Positions 6,402-13,378 are shown, numbered from the stretch's first letter. The stretch: DNA of 17,262 bases from UBA2336 sp964538575 (GCA_964538575.1 CAZIGG010000062.1:1-17262); one strand, 5' to 3'. The notes: generated by a model from the letters alone, not told the origin. Program-made: numbers and translations.

Positions 6402-7639
6402 AGTTACTACGATTCACCACCGCAGGCAGTGTCGATGACGGGAAGAGCACGCTGATTGGCCGGTTGCTTTACGATAGCAAATCCATTTTTGAAGATCAGC
6501 TGGAAGCTGTGGAAGCCTCCAGCGCTAAAAAGGGTTTTGATTATGTTGACTTGTCTCTATTGACAGATGGATTAAAGTCCGAACGCGAGCAGGGAATAAC
6601 CATCGATGTTGCTTACCGATACTTTGCAACCCCCAAGCGGAAGTTTATTATTGCAGATACACCTGGACATATTCAATATACGCGGAATATGGTTACCGGA
6701 GCATCAACTGCCAACCTTGCATTGATCTTAATTGACGCCCGCAAAGGCCTGGTGGAGCAAACCTATCGCCATTCGTTTATTGCTTCTTTATTAAAGATCC
6801 CGCACGTGATTGTATGTGTGAACAAAATGGATCTTGTCGAGTATAAAGAAGAAGTGTTTGAAAAGATTGTAAACGAATACAAAGCGTTTTCATCGAAGCT
6901 TGAAATTCACGACATCCAGTTTGTTCCGATCAGTGCGCTTGCGGGAGATAATGTTGTAAACCGATCGGAAGTAATGGATTGGTACCAGGGCGCTACGTTA
7001 CTGCATATGCTTGAAACGGTTCACATCGAAAGCGATCATAATCATATCGACAGCCGGTTTGCAGTGCAGTATGTTATCCGACCCCAGACAAAAGAGCATC
7101 AGGATTTCAGGGGCTATGCGGGTAGAATTAGCGGGGGGATTTTCAGGCCGGGTGATGATATTCTGGTAATGCCTTCGGGCTTCACCTCAAAAGTAAAATC
7201 GATTCATTTGGGTGATAAGAGTTTAGATCAGGCCTTTGCACCCATGTCGGTAACGATGACGTTGGAAGATGAGATTGACATCAGCAGGGGAGATATCATT
7301 GCGAAGCCAAACAATCATCCGGAATCAAATCAGGATATAGACCTCATGATCTGCTGGATGAACCAACGTCCGGTGAACCTGAATTCAAAATTCTTTCTGC
7401 GTCATACAACCCGGGAGGTAAAAGGTGTCTTGAAGGAAATTCAGTATAAGCTGGATATTAATAGCTTACAACGTGTAGAAAATGCTGATCAACTTGTAAT
7501 GAATGACATCGCGCGGATAAAGATAAGAACGGCACAACCTTTGGCATTTGACAGCTACCGCAAGAACAGAATTACCGGAAGCATTATTCTGGTTGATGAA
7601 GGAACCAATGAAACGGTTGCTGCGGGGATGATTGTTTAG
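6395..7639 (+). CDS. cysN: Sulfate adenylyltransferase, large GTPase subunit
   Basis: This 414-residue GTPase drives APS synthesis by the CysD partner. It is built like elongation factor Tu: G1 AGSVDDGKST (10-19), switch I REQGITID (64-71), G3 DTPGH (88-92), G4 NKMD (143-146) and G5 SAL near 181, followed by two beta-barrel domains. The length fits CysN alone; the CysC kinase domain fused to it in some bacteria is absent and encoded separately upstream. An in-frame TGA at 6374-6376 leaves TTG 6395 as the only normal start before the P-loop, and MNQLLRFTTAGSVDDGKST is a typical N-terminus. The start lies in a repeat and just after a strong palindrome, which may lower its expression relative to cysD unless translation is coupled in some other way. 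Confidence 0.96.
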   Translation: MNQLLRFTTAGSVDDGKSTLIGRLLYDSKSIFEDQLEAVEASSAKKGFDYVDLSLLTDGLKSEREQGITIDVAYRYFATPKRKFIIADTPGHIQYTRNMVTGASTANLALILIDARKGLVEQTYRHSFIASLLKIPHVIVCVNKMDLVEYKEEVFEKIVNEYKAFSSKLEIHDIQFVPISALAGDNVVNRSEVMDWYQGATLLHMLETVHIESDHNHIDSRFAVQYVIRPQTKEHQDFRGYAGRISGGIFRPGDDILVMPSGFTSKVKSIHLGDKSLDQAFAPMSVTMTLEDEIDISRGDIIAKPNNHPESNQDIDLMICWMNQRPVNLNSKFFLRHTTREVKGVLKEIQYKLDINSLQRVENADQLVMNDIARIKIRTAQPLAFDSYRKNRITGSIILVDEGTNETVAAGMIV

Positions 7640-7642
7640 GGG

Positions 7643-7760
7643 GTGAGGTGCAGGGTTCGGGTTCCGAGTTGCGGGGTACGGGTTCGGGTACCGGTTGCCA
7701 GTCTCTGGTTGTCAGTTGCAGGGTTCCAGTTATGTTCCATGTTTAAGGTTCGGGGTCGGG
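7643..7760 (+). repeat. G-rich degenerate direct repeats (GGGTTC units)
   Basis: GGGTTC occurs at 7653, 7659, 7680 and 7721, set among related GGTTGCCAGT, GGTTGTCAGT and GTTCCATGTTTAAGG strings. Similar words (GTGCGGGTTACGG, TTCCATGTTTATG, GCCAGTTTCGGG) occur on either side of the inverted repeat before cysC, at about 4573-4762. This is repeat-derived spacer, and the short open frames across it are not genes. Confidence 0.6.
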
Positions 7761-7764
7761 TATC

Positions 7765-7882
7765 GTCATGCCGAGCGCACAAATTATCAGCAAAGTGGTA
7801 ACGTTTTATTGCGAGGTATCTTCCCACGTATGGGACCTATAAGCCTAAAGGCGGTGGAAGATCCCTCGTTCCTCGGGATGAC
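7765..7882. repeat. Paired palindromic REP-like element, about 118 bp
   Basis: The left half begins GTCATGCCGAGCG and leads to GAGGTATCTTCCC. The right half is GGAAGATCCCTCG...CGGGATGAC, which read on the minus strand is GTCATCCCGAGG...CGAGGGATCTTCC. The two halves are therefore inverted relative to one another. The architecture and length are almost the same as in the element at 624-738. It fills the space between cysN and cysQ. Confidence 0.7.
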
Positions 7883-7916
7883 AGTTGTATAAGTATGATG
7901 TAGTTTATTTTTTATT

Positions 7917-8678
7917 ATGGACTTAAGAAAAATATTGCCAATAGCAATTGAGGCTGCAAAAGCAGCATCTTTAGAGATATTGAAAATCTATAATACTGCT
8001 GATTTTCAGGTTGATGTTAAAGATGATAATTCACCCTTAACACTAGCGGATAAAAAATCGCACGATGTTATCGAGGCATTGTTAAAGGAAACTAACCTGC
8101 CCATCCTAAGCGAAGAAGGAAAAAACATTCCATACGAAACCCGTAAACACTGGAAGCATTTCTGGCTGATTGATCCGCTTGACGGAACAAAAGAATTTAT
8201 AAAACGCAACGGTGAGTTTACCGTAAACATCGCGCTTATTGAAAATCAAACTCCTATTCTCGGAGTAGTAGCAGTTCCAGTAACCGGTGATGTTTATTAT
8301 TCGTGTAAGGGCACGGGGGCTTATCACAAACGACCAGACTTTGAAGTTCCCTTGTTAAAACGAACGCCTGCTGATTTAACAAAGAAAGGATTGCGGATTG
8401 TAGCGTCACGCTCGCACATGAATGAAGAGACTGAAGCTTTTATCCAGAAGCTTGACTCACCCGAACTGATCTCAGCCGGTAGCAGTCTAAAGTTTATGCT
8501 GCTGGCCTCAGGTGCAGCCGATGTTTACCCGCGCTTTGCCCCAACAATGGAGTGGGATACCGCTGCTGCTCACGCGATATTAAATGAGGTAGGCTTACAC
8601 GTTTTTCAAGCAGAAAGTTACAGAGAACTATACTACAATAAAGCTGATTTATTGAATCCATTTTTTCTATGTTTTTGA
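7917..8678 (+). CDS. cysQ: 3'(2'),5'-bisphosphate nucleotidase
   Basis: This 253-residue member of the inositol-monophosphatase superfamily removes the 3'-phosphate of PAP, the by-product of PAPS use, giving AMP. The metal-binding signature is complete: SEEGK with E66 and E67, DPLDGTKEF (86-94) and EWDTAAAH (212-219). The ending NKADLLNPFF is typical, so the gene is intact. The ATG at 7917 gives the usual N-terminus, with an A/T-rich leader. It follows cysN by 277 bases of repeats, so it may have its own promoter, though I see no good -7 box. Its place beside cysCDN fits removal of inhibitory PAP. Its bases are more A+T-rich than those of cysD and cysN. Confidence 0.93.
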   Translation: MDLRKILPIAIEAAKAASLEILKIYNTADFQVDVKDDNSPLTLADKKSHDVIEALLKETNLPILSEEGKNIPYETRKHWKHFWLIDPLDGTKEFIKRNGEFTVNIALIENQTPILGVVAVPVTGDVYYSCKGTGAYHKRPDFEVPLLKRTPADLTKKGLRIVASRSHMNEETEAFIQKLDSPELISAGSSLKFMLLASGAADVYPRFAPTMEWDTAAAHAILNEVGLHVFQAESYRELYYNKADLLNPFFLCF

Positions 8679-8802
8679 TAGCACGATCATTCTTTCCCAA
8701 CTGCAGACAGCGAAAAATGGGGGCTTAGGGATAAATTCTAGTATAGTTGATTTTACAAGAAATCATATTTAAGCCATACCAGCAACCAACTCTTAAAATC
8801 AG

Positions 8803-8817
8803 TGACACTAGTTGTCA
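8803..8817. promoter_or_regulatory. Short palindrome upstream of the relaxase-like gene
   Basis: TGACACTAGTTGTCA has arms TGACA and TGTCA around CTAGT; the central ACTAGT is itself palindromic. It is the clearest symmetric site in the 222 bases between cysQ and the relaxase-like gene and lies 84 bases before that gene's start. It could be an operator or part of a nick site, but nothing in the sequence proves either. The rest of this spacer is plain A+T-rich DNA in which I see no gene. Confidence 0.3.
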
Positions 8818-8900
8818 TCAGCAATTTGGTATTTTTATTCAACAATTGAATGTGTTAAACGGTTCGGTTGGATAATGATTTTTTATCAGAATGAAATACT

Positions 8901-10631
8901 ATGTATAATACCATCAACAGAATCAACAAAGGTGTCCGGGCTGCAATTGATTATATCCTTGAGAAGAGGAATGCATCTTTAGTATTTTCAAATATTTATC
9001 CTGAGAACCCACAACGATCTTATGATTATTTAGAAATAGTTGATTTTTATACCGAAGAAATGAAGGAAAATGGAAAATCAACTTTGGCTACCGGCTTTAT
9101 TACATATAGTGGCGATAGAAATGTTACCCGGGAAGTAATGGGAGAAATGGTTGGAATGTTTTTGAAAGAAATTGGAATTGAAAACTCTCAATATGTTGTA
9201 GGTAGCCACAATGATACCGAAGATGAACATTGTCATTTTATTACAAATAATTTTTTAACATGCTTTTGTTTCAGAGACTACCTAAATGAGCAGGAAGAAA
9301 TTCAGGAGAAAAAAAAGAAGAGAATATTCAGTCCAGATAAAATATTTAATCCTGTATCACCAGCAATGGATGAGCCAATGAAGGAGCTGTCGCGGGAGGA
9401 ATTACAAAAAAAGGAATTGATCAAGAAGAAGATAGAGGCTACTGAATTTCGGACAAACGAAACGTCTTGTAAAAAAGTAGCAGGAAGGAGAATATCATTG
9501 AAAGAATTTAATGTGATTTATAAAAAAACTGAGGATTTAAGAAGGGAAATGTTCATTAAGGTAGCCTCATCGATAGAAGATCATTATGGCCTGAAAAGGA
9601 ATTCTGTAAAAGTTCGCATCGGTAAGGATAGATATATACACAATAAGTACTCTATTAAACAGCAGCTAATTCATGCCTTTGAATTATGTATTTCAGGTTC
9701 GAAGAGCTTTATGGAATTTATGACAAATCTCAAACCTGTTATTCAAAATGTTTTAAAATTGTTTACCAGTATGCTTCAACAAGAAAATAGGAAGAAGCTA
9801 TTAGAAAGAGCAAAAAACTTAGCGGAAGAGTTTAGTGTCGATATAAAATCCTACAAAAATTCAGTTCAGGAAATATTATTTAGTTCAATGGGTTTTAAGA
9901 TTAAAGGATCTACCTTAAGCCCTTCATTGTCCTTGTCATCAATCTGGGATAGGATTTCGATGAATAATCGCACTGATTCAGGCGACAGCAAAAAGCTTGA
10001 AAAATCTTTGACTTCTAAAGGCTCTGTTGACGAAAGGAAGACAGATTCCGTTAGACTCAGTAGGGAGGGGAATAGAACAAGTTTATCCATATTCTCACCT
10101 GTGATGCCAGATAAGATCCAACGTGTTAGTAAATCAAATGAGGATGACTATAATGAGAATAGAAATTTACTATCGCTAGAGATTAGAAGTATTCCTCAGG
10201 TTACTCCAAAAGTTCCTTACAAGAGTATGGCAGATGAATTGCGAGAAAGAGATTCAAAAAACAGGCAAAATACTACACACGTGAGCAATTTTTCGTTGTG
10301 GCTACAGCTGATTGAATTATTCTACAGGAAAATGAAAAAAGATAAACAGAATTTGAATGATGAGTCGAATTTTAATGACAAGAGTAAGTTAATTTCGGAT
10401 CAGCAGGCAGTAGACTCGCCAAAACTTAGTCATTCTACAATTCAAAAGATGGAGCATAAGCCGGACACAAACTACAATCAAGATATGAACCGTAAGTACT
10501 ATTTTTCGAAGAGTTTAGAGGAGGACCACTTTCAACAAGCACGTGAAGAAGACCTAATAAGTAGAATTAAGGAAGATCTGGATGAGGACAATGATATGGA
10601 TAGGCATCGAGGTAGGGGAATGAGTAGGTAG
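8901..10631 (+). CDS. Orphan relaxase-like (MOB) protein with long unknown C-terminal region
   Basis: A 576-residue protein. Residues 1-120 align by eye with the N-terminus of Bacteroidota MobA-type relaxases: INKGVRAAIDYILEKR with Y18 as candidate nicking tyrosine, TGFITYSGDRNVTRE, then FLKEIGIENSQYVVGSHND. The metal-binding 3H motif HxDxxxxHxHxxxN is complete as H103, D105, H110, H112 and N116. From about 130 onward the chain is lysine-, glutamate- and serine-rich, with predicted helices near 250-330, a low-complexity serine-rich stretch near 345-420, and a very acidic end (EEDLISRIKEDLDEDND) before a basic RHRGRGMSR tail. I recognise no helicase or primase there. No MobC, coupling protein, transfer gene or integrase is near. 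The gene is clearly A+T-rich (bases 9241-9300 hold only 17 G or C of 60) and uses many AGA/AGG arginine codons, unlike its neighbours, which suggests transfer. Confidence 0.7.
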   Translation: MYNTINRINKGVRAAIDYILEKRNASLVFSNIYPENPQRSYDYLEIVDFYTEEMKENGKSTLATGFITYSGDRNVTREVMGEMVGMFLKEIGIENSQYVVGSHNDTEDEHCHFITNNFLTCFCFRDYLNEQEEIQEKKKKRIFSPDKIFNPVSPAMDEPMKELSREELQKKELIKKKIEATEFRTNETSCKKVAGRRISLKEFNVIYKKTEDLRREMFIKVASSIEDHYGLKRNSVKVRIGKDRYIHNKYSIKQQLIHAFELCISGSKSFMEFMTNLKPVIQNVLKLFTSMLQQENRKKLLERAKNLAEEFSVDIKSYKNSVQEILFSSMGFKIKGSTLSPSLSLSSIWDRISMNNRTDSGDSKKLEKSLTSKGSVDERKTDSVRLSREGNRTSLSIFSPVMPDKIQRVSKSNEDDYNENRNLLSLEIRSIPQVTPKVPYKSMADELRERDSKNRQNTTHVSNFSLWLQLIELFYRKMKKDKQNLNDESNFNDKSKLISDQQAVDSPKLSHSTIQKMEHKPDTNYNQDMNRKYYFSKSLEEDHFQQAREEDLISRIKEDLDEDNDMDRHRGRGMSR

Positions 10632-10637
10632 GTAATT

Positions 10638-10660
10638 TACTTATAGTAATAGTATAAGTA
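10638..10660 (+). terminator. A+T-rich hairpin after the relaxase-like gene
   Basis: TACTTATA (10638-10645) and TATAAGTA (10653-10660) form a perfect 8-bp stem with a 7-base loop, 7 bases after the stop codon. The stem is almost all A/T and no T-run follows, so it is at best a weak terminator. Confidence 0.3.
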
Positions 10661-10712
10661 GTAAAGGAATGGGAATCTCATAGTATTTTTTGTAGTTCAG
10701 ATAAATTTCAAC

Positions 10713-10730
10713 TTTCTTTGAGCAAAGAAA
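10713..10730. repeat. Tight inverted repeat at the edge of the uxs pseudogene
   Basis: TTTCTTTG (10713-10720) and CAAAGAAA (10723-10730) form a perfect 8-bp palindrome around AG, followed by more A. Recognisable homology to the intact uxs gene begins only six bases further on, so this palindrome marks the join between the A+T-rich island and the pseudogene. Confidence 0.45.
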
Positions 10731-10735
10731 AAAAT

Positions 10736-11127
10736 AGCTAAAAAGCACGAGTTTTTATTACGGGTGGAGCTGGGTTTTTAGGACCGCATTTATGTGTCAG
10801 TTTATCAAAGAGGGCTTCCACGTAATTGCGCTGGACAACCTCATCACCCTGTGACATCCGCAACATTGAGCACCTTTTCAAGCATGCCGATTTTGAATTT
10901 TACCATCATGATGTTTTAACCTTCGTACACGTACCAGGAGAGCTCAAGTATATTCTTCACTTTGCATCGCCTGCACGCCCGATATCCGTAAAGCAAAGGA
11001 ACTTCTTAGCTGGCTACCTAAGGTAGGACGGGCGGAAGGATTGGACATCACATATGCCTACTTTAAATCGCTTCCCAAGGAAGTTCTTTTTGAACGCGAC
11101 TATAAAAACTTCGAAAAGTACGTTCAC
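10736..11127 (+). pseudogene. Decayed, internally deleted copy of UDP-glucuronate decarboxylase
   Basis: This stretch aligns base by base with both ends of the intact gene at 11381-12370. The start codon position reads AGC instead of ATG. The N-terminal third is present (TTACGGGTGGAGCTGGG matches the GGAGFLG region) with a 1-base deletion near 10798 and a compensating 1-base insertion near 10852. It then reads DIRNIEHLFKHADFEFYHHDV and on to LHFASPA. At about 10979 it jumps to the C-terminal end (DIRKAKELLSWLP, then YFKSLPKEVLFERDYKNFEKYV), losing about 595 bases compared with the intact copy, which also breaks the frame. The stop codon is gone. Catalytic YxxxK is in the lost part, so it is dead. 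Short open frames at 10826 and 11041 are fragments of it. Confidence 0.9.
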
Positions 11128-11271
11128 GAAGCACCATTCACACACGTCATGTTTAGCGACAGCGAAACCCGTCCGGATGCCAGCCCGACAGAAGGTCATT
11201 CTGGCGGGGCTTCAGTCTGGCGGATATTCCCAATACAGTACCCACATCACCTACCCACCACTACCAAATCG

Positions 11272-11295
11272 GTGACCGGCACCAAGTGACCGGCA
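11272..11295 (+). repeat. Short direct repeat in the spacer before uxs
   Basis: GTGACCGGCA occurs at 11272-11281 and again at 11286-11295. The surrounding spacer (11128-11380) is otherwise unremarkable; the frame running out of the pseudogene continues open to 11289 without resembling anything I know, and CACCTTAAACCTTACGG near 11312-11328 recalls the GGTTTAA repeats seen elsewhere. The promoter of the intact uxs gene should lie here, but I see no perfect TAnnTTTG box. Confidence 0.4.
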
Positions 11296-11380
11296 ACCCG
11301 CACGAGACTTGCACCTTAAACCTTACGGCCACATTTCATTTGTTGCCAAAACACCCTAATTTGCCGATGAAAAGTATATC

Positions 11381-12370
11381 ATGAAGAAAGAACGTGTTTT
11401 AATTACGGGCGGAGCCGGATTTTTAGGATCACATTTATGTGACCGGTTTATTAAAGAAGGCTTCCACGTGATCGCCATGGATAACCTGATCACGGGCGAC
11501 ATCCGCAACATCGAGCACCTGTTCAAGCATGCCGATTTTGAATTCTATCATCACGATGTTTCAACGTTCGTTCATGTACCGGGCGAGCTGAAGTATATCC
11601 TTCACTTTGCATCGCCTGCCAGTCCGATCGATTATTTGAAAATCCCCATTCAAACCCTGAAGGTTGGATCGCTCGGCATTCATAACCTGTTAGGATTAGC
11701 GCGTGTAAAGAAATCAAGAATATTAATTGCCTCAACTTCCGAAGTGTATGGCGACCCGTTAGTTCACCCGCAGCCGGAAGACTACTTCGGAAATGTAAAC
11801 CCGGTCGGCCCGCGCGGGGTGTACGATGAAGCCAAGCGCTTCCAGGAAGCCATGACCATGGCGTACCACACCTACCATAACCTCGACACACGAATTGTAC
11901 GGATATTCAACACCTACGGCCCGCGCATGCGGCTCAACGATGGCCGTGTGCTGCCGGCCTTCATCGGGCAGGCATTGCGCGGTGAAGACCTTACGGTTTT
12001 TGGCGATGGCTCACAAACCCGTTCATTCTGCTACGTGGACGACCAGGTGGAAGGAATTTTCAGGCTGCTGCTGTCGGACCATCACCTCCCGGTGAACATC
12101 GGCAACCCGGATGAGATCACCATCCTCCAGTTTGCCGAAGAGATCATTAAGCTTACCGGAACCAACCAGAAGATCATTACAAAGCCGTTACCCCAGGATG
12201 ATCCGAAACAGCGGAAGCCCGACATTACCAAAGCCAAAGCACTTTTCGGATGGCAGCCTGCCGTTTCCCGTTCCGAAGGGCTAAAGATTACTTACGAATA
12301 TTTCAAATCCCTTCCGAAAGATGTGCTGTTTGGCCGCGACCATAAGAATTTTGAGAAGTATGTGCGGTAG
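11381..12370 (+). CDS. uxs: UDP-glucuronate decarboxylase (UDP-xylose synthase)
   Basis: This 329-residue extended short-chain dehydrogenase/reductase converts UDP-glucuronate to UDP-xylose in the cytoplasm, supplying xylose for surface polysaccharide. NAD binds at GGAGFLGS (10-17). The substrate and catalytic blocks are ASPASPIDYLKIPIQTLK (78-95), STSEVYG (118-124), YDEAK with the Y148/K152 catalytic pair, and RIFNTYGPRMRLNDGRV. These are diagnostic of the decarboxylase branch rather than of 4-epimerases. Length and C-terminus are normal. It opens the polysaccharide locus: export, chain-length and flippase genes follow on the same strand after 218 bases of repeat-rich spacer. A decayed copy lies just upstream. 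Confidence 0.9.
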   Translation: MKKERVLITGGAGFLGSHLCDRFIKEGFHVIAMDNLITGDIRNIEHLFKHADFEFYHHDVSTFVHVPGELKYILHFASPASPIDYLKIPIQTLKVGSLGIHNLLGLARVKKSRILIASTSEVYGDPLVHPQPEDYFGNVNPVGPRGVYDEAKRFQEAMTMAYHTYHNLDTRIVRIFNTYGPRMRLNDGRVLPAFIGQALRGEDLTVFGDGSQTRSFCYVDDQVEGIFRLLLSDHHLPVNIGNPDEITILQFAEEIIKLTGTNQKIITKPLPQDDPKQRKPDITKAKALFGWQPAVSRSEGLKITYEYFKSLPKDVLFGRDHKNFEKYVR

Positions 12371-12380
12371 GGGGGGTTAG

Positions 12381-12466
12381 GGTTCAAGGTTTTAAGGTTT
12401 TAAGGTTTTAAGGTTCAAGGTTTAAGGTTCAAGGTTTAAGGTTTTAAGGTTCAAGGTTTTAAGGTT
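12381..12466 (+). repeat. Tandem array of GGTTCAA / GGTTTTAA / GGTTTAA units
   Basis: Eleven units of 7 or 8 bases run head to tail: four GGTTCAA, five GGTTTTAA and two GGTTTAA in mixed order, bounded on both sides by GGTTAGGG-like ends. The array begins 11 bases after the uxs stop codon. Related units occur at the cysN start (6375-6401). The alternation of 7- and 8-base units suggests slippage. It is not a CRISPR array, since there are no spacers. Confidence 0.9.
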
Positions 12467-12467
12467 A

Positions 12468-12512
12468 GGGATGCTTCGACTCCGCTCAGTCTTCGACTCC
12501 GCTCAGACTGAC
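12468..12512 (-). repeat. Single half of the CTTCGACTCCGCTCAG repeat, internally duplicated
   Basis: CTTCGACTCCGCTCAG is present twice in tandem (12474-12489 and 12491-12506), between GGGATG on the left and CTGAC on the right. On the minus strand it reads GTCAG...GAGCGGAGTCGAAG...GCATCCC, the same frame as the half-sites in the elements at 624-738 and 7765-7882. No inverted partner half is seen, so this is a solo or degraded copy. Confidence 0.65.
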
Positions 12513-12588
12513 ATGGGTTCATCCGGCAGCCCGCACCCTGATTTCCCGCTATATTCTTATATTTACTCCCTGATTTACAAAACACCCC

Positions 12589-13374
12589 ATGAGAGTACTA
12601 TTCTGGCTGATAGCCGGCATTTTTTTAAGTTCCTGTGTTGCCAATAAGAAAGTCGTTTATCTCCAGAAAGATGATGTAAATAAGCAGCACCTGCCCAAAG
12701 ATTCGGTGGTGAGAACGTATCCGATACAGGATTTTGATTACCGGATCCAGCCGCAGGACGCGATTCATATCGAGTTTGAAGGTGTTGGTAAGGAAGATGA
12801 TTTTAATTTTTTTAGCTCGGAGCAGTCGAATAGTATGAATGCGAATAATCCGGGCGCTATGATCATCAACAGCGACTTAGTTGATCCGGAGGGTAAAATT
12901 TCCTTTCCGGTAATCGGTAAAATAAAAGTAGCCGGACTTACCGTGTTCCAGGTTCAGGATACCTTGCAGGCCATTGCCAACCGGTATTTTGTAAGCCCCG
13001 TTAAGGTGCGTGCCCGGCTGGTTAATTTCAGGTTTTCGGTGATTGGGGAGGTCGTGCGGCAGGGCCAGGTTACCTCTTTCAATAACCGCGTAACGTTGAC
13101 GGAAGCCATTGCGCTTGCGGGTGGCGTGGGGGAATTTTCCGACCGGTCGAGTGTAAAGGTCATCCGGATGAAAAACGGGGTCACCGAAGTGGGGTATGTG
13201 AACCTGCTGGATGAAAACGTGATAAATTCTCCATACTACTATATCTACCAGAATGACGTGCTCATTGTGCCGGCTTTACGGCAGCGGCCCTTCCAGATGT
13301 ATTTCGGACGGAACCTCTCGCTTTTTATTTCCTCCCTGTCACTTTTACTTCTCGTGATCAACTTTACCCAATAA
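12589..13374 (+). CDS. Outer-membrane polysaccharide export lipoprotein (Wza/OPX family)
   Basis: This 261-residue protein forms or contributes to the outer-membrane channel for capsule or exopolysaccharide. The N-terminus is a lipoprotein signal peptide with lipobox LSSC and acylated C16. The polysaccharide export domain starts at DFDYRIQPQDAIHIEF (48-63) and runs through DPEGKISFPVIGKIKVAGLT (99-118). A SLBB domain follows (about 147-198; FSVIGEVVRQGQV, then LTEAIALAGGV). A hydrophobic helix ends the chain (about 243-259), shorter than the transmembrane end of E. coli Wza but usual for Bacteroidota members. The ATG at 12589 puts the signal peptide exactly at the start. The kinase gene follows after four bases, so the two are co-translated. 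Confidence 0.92.
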   Translation: MRVLFWLIAGIFLSSCVANKKVVYLQKDDVNKQHLPKDSVVRTYPIQDFDYRIQPQDAIHIEFEGVGKEDDFNFFSSEQSNSMNANNPGAMIINSDLVDPEGKISFPVIGKIKVAGLTVFQVQDTLQAIANRYFVSPVKVRARLVNFRFSVIGEVVRQGQVTSFNNRVTLTEAIALAGGVGEFSDRSSVKVIRMKNGVTEVGYVNLLDENVINSPYYYIYQNDVLIVPALRQRPFQMYFGRNLSLFISSLSLLLLVINFTQ

Positions 13375-13378
13375 CAGC

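Noticed and set aside
7636..7892. Open frames on both strands between cysN and cysQ
   Set aside because: They consist of degenerate G-rich repeats and a paired palindromic element; the translations resemble no protein.
10826..11026. 66-codon open frame resembling the Uxs N-terminus
   Set aside because: It is one frame segment of the decayed uxs copy, without a proper start, catalytic residues or a matching end.
11041..11289. Small open frames after the pseudogene junction
   Set aside because: The first part is the pseudogene's C-terminal remnant; the rest is read-through past the lost stop codon with no recognisable protein.
11523..11891. 122-codon minus-strand frame inside uxs
   Set aside because: It lies opposite a gene with intact SDR motifs and has no recognisable content.
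12381..12466. Possible CRISPR array or telomere-like sequence
   Set aside because: Units are 7-8 bases, contiguous and without spacers; it is a simple tandem repeat inside a chromosome region.
12541..12588. Promoter with -7 box TATATTTA before the export lipoprotein gene
   Set aside because: The box differs from TAnnTTTG at the final G and no good -33 box sits at the right distance, so it was not listed.
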